Shown piece by piece: positions 5,314 through 6,288 of a stretch of 6,288 nt of DNA. Within the stretch, counting starts at the first letter, position 1; the number at the start of each line of letters is the position of its first letter. Below the pieces are notes generated by a model, which saw nothing but the letters and a program-made list of their open reading frames with translations, searched no databases and was not told the origin of the DNA. Location of the stretch: the NCBI GenBank assembly GCA_913054485.1, contig CAJXHQ010000196.1, positions 1-6,288 of the forward strand, in the 5' to 3' direction. The translations under genes and the position numbers were made by a program. The stretch comes from an uncultured Paracoccaceae bacterium (GTDB taxonomy: Bacteria; Pseudomonadota; Alphaproteobacteria; Rhodobacterales; Rhodobacteraceae).

Positions 5314-6288
5314 ATGGCCCGACGCGCCCGCGCCTCGCGCGACAGACAGACCACACCGGCAGGCGCCCCCGCCTCGCCCTATATCAAACGCGTGCTGCCG
5401 CATTTCGACGTGCTGGACGAGGCGCAGATCGAGAAGCTGGAAGCCCAGGTCGATTGGATTTTTGAGGATGTCGGCATCGCCTTCCGCGACGATCCCGAAG
5501 CGCTGCGCATCTGGAAAGAGGCCGGCGCCCGGATCGAGGGCGACACGGTGCGTGCCGACGCCCAGTGGATCCGCAGCCTCTGCGCCAAGGCCCCGCGTGA
5601 ATTCACGCAAGTGGCCCGCAATCCGGAGCGCTCGGTCACCATCGGCGGCAACAACCAGGTCTTTGCACCGATTTATGGCGCGCCCTTTGTGCGCGACCTG
5701 GCCGGCGGGCGGCGCTATGGCGATATGGAAAGTTTTGAGAAGCTGCTGAAGCTGGCCTATCTGCACCCCAACCTGCACCACACCGGGCTGGTGATCTGCG
5801 AGCCATGTGATGTGCCTGTCTCCAAGCGCCATCTGGACATGGTGCTGGCGCATATGACGCTCAGCGACAAGCCGCATCTGGGCGCCATCACCGAGATGTC
5901 CCGCGCGCAGGACAGCGTTGATATGGCCGAGATCCTGCACGGGCGCGAGGTGATGGATAACAACTGCGTCATCATGGGCAATGTGAACACCAACTCGCCG
6001 CTCTTGGTGGACAAGGTGGTCAGTGAGGCGATCCGCGTCTACTGCGGCCGCGGCCAGGGCATCGTGGTGGTGCCCTTCATCCTGACCGGCGCGATGGGGC
6101 CGGTCTCCACCGCAGCGTCCGTCGCGCAGGCCATGGCCGAGGCGATGATGGCCTGTGCCTTTGCCCAGCTGGTCCGCCCCGGCGCACCTTTTGTGCTGGG
6201 CAACTTCCTCAGCTCCATGTCGCTGAAGTCCGGCGCGCCGACCTTTGGCATGCCGGAACCGGTGGTGTCGAACTACGCGATCGGCCAG
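5314..6288 (+). CDS. Trimethylamine methyltransferase (MttB/COG5598) family protein, 3'-partial (first 325 aa)
   Basis: The frame is open from the ATG at 5314 to the window edge, so about two thirds of a protein usually near 500-520 aa is visible. Members of this superfamily demethylate methylated amines such as trimethylamine or quaternary amines (glycine betaine, proline betaine, carnitine) and pass the methyl group to a corrinoid protein in the cytoplasm. Recognisable segments are a basic N-terminus (RRARASRDR), VDWIFEDVGIAF (46-57), FAPIYGAPFVRDL (117-129), YGDMESFEKLLKLAY (135-149), the NVNTNSPL loop (223-230), VVVPFILTGAMGPVS (251-265) and SLKSGAPTFGMPEP (303-316). No in-frame TAG occurs in the visible part. 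The pyrrolysine position of archaeal MttB (about residue 334) lies at or beyond the edge, so Pyl dependence cannot be read here; most bacterial homologues lack it. The gene is divergent from a LysR regulator that probably controls it. The substrate is unknown, and corrinoid-protein and reductive-activase genes would be expected downstream. Confidence 0.92.
   Translation, partial: MARRARASRDRQTTPAGAPASPYIKRVLPHFDVLDEAQIEKLEAQVDWIFEDVGIAFRDDPEALRIWKEAGARIEGDTVRADAQWIRSLCAKAPREFTQVARNPERSVTIGGNNQVFAPIYGAPFVRDLAGGRRYGDMESFEKLLKLAYLHPNLHHTGLVICEPCDVPVSKRHLDMVLAHMTLSDKPHLGAITEMSRAQDSVDMAEILHGREVMDNNCVIMGNVNTNSPLLVDKVVSEAIRVYCGRGQGIVVVPFILTGAMGPVSTAASVAQAMAEAMMACAFAQLVRPGAPFVLGNFLSSMSLKSGAPTFGMPEPVVSNYAIGQ

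Noticed and set aside
5176..5940. A 254-codon open frame on the minus strand
   Set aside because: It is antisense to the MttB-like gene and runs through the regulatory gap into lysR in a different frame. It shows no domain pattern.
1..6288. Search for defence systems, CRISPR repeats, insertion sequences, tRNA or integration scars
   Set aside because: No direct-repeat array, transposase-like protein, terminal inverted repeat or tRNA-like fold was recognised, and base composition and codon use look even across the genes.

Overview
The window is high-GC, densely packed DNA from an alphaproteobacterium, most likely a member of the Roseobacter/Rhodobacteraceae group. This rests on codon use, on ATGA-coupled genes, on the pairing of a LysR regulator with a corrinoid-type (MttB-like) methyltransferase, and on the layout of the lipid-related operon. 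It is inferred from protein families only; there is no rRNA or other taxonomic marker. I see no tRNA, rRNA, CRISPR array, insertion sequence or integration site, and the only sizeable non-coding gap is 95 bp (5219-5313).

Region 1 (1-4316, plus strand) is one tightly coupled operon that enters from the left. Its genes are the C-terminal half of a cyclopropane-fatty-acid-synthase-family SAM methyltransferase, a secreted chalcone-isomerase-like protein, a 12-helix MFS_2 (GPH-type) transporter, a DUF3833 protein, a classical short-chain dehydrogenase (SDR) and a second, C-factor-like SDR. Every junction overlaps (8, 4, 4 and 20 bp) or is a 1-bp gap, so the six products are probably made together. 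The first gene acts on unsaturated acyl chains of membrane phospholipids. CFA-like, CHI-like and DUF3833 genes recur together in proteobacteria, often near a ChrR/RpoE-type sigma factor pair. The best reading is a membrane-lipid modification or oxidative (singlet-oxygen) stress cassette whose accessory proteins have no assigned function. In Rhodobacter sphaeroides a related CFA-like gene is, as I recall, connected to furan fatty acid formation.

Region 2 (4307-5218, minus strand) is a GcvA-like LysR-type regulator that converges on the operon, with a 10-bp tail-to-tail overlap.

Region 3 (5219-6288) holds the divergent regulatory gap and then the first 325 codons of an MttB/COG5598 trimethylamine-methyltransferase-family protein that runs off the right edge. 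The gap contains a T-N11-A dyad (ATAAG-N5-CTTAT) overlapping the lysR start codon. It lies about 65 bp upstream of the start point predicted from a sigma-70-like promoter for the methyltransferase gene, which is the classical LysR regulator geometry. The regulator therefore probably controls the methyltransferase gene and itself. Regions 1 and 3 look functionally unrelated.
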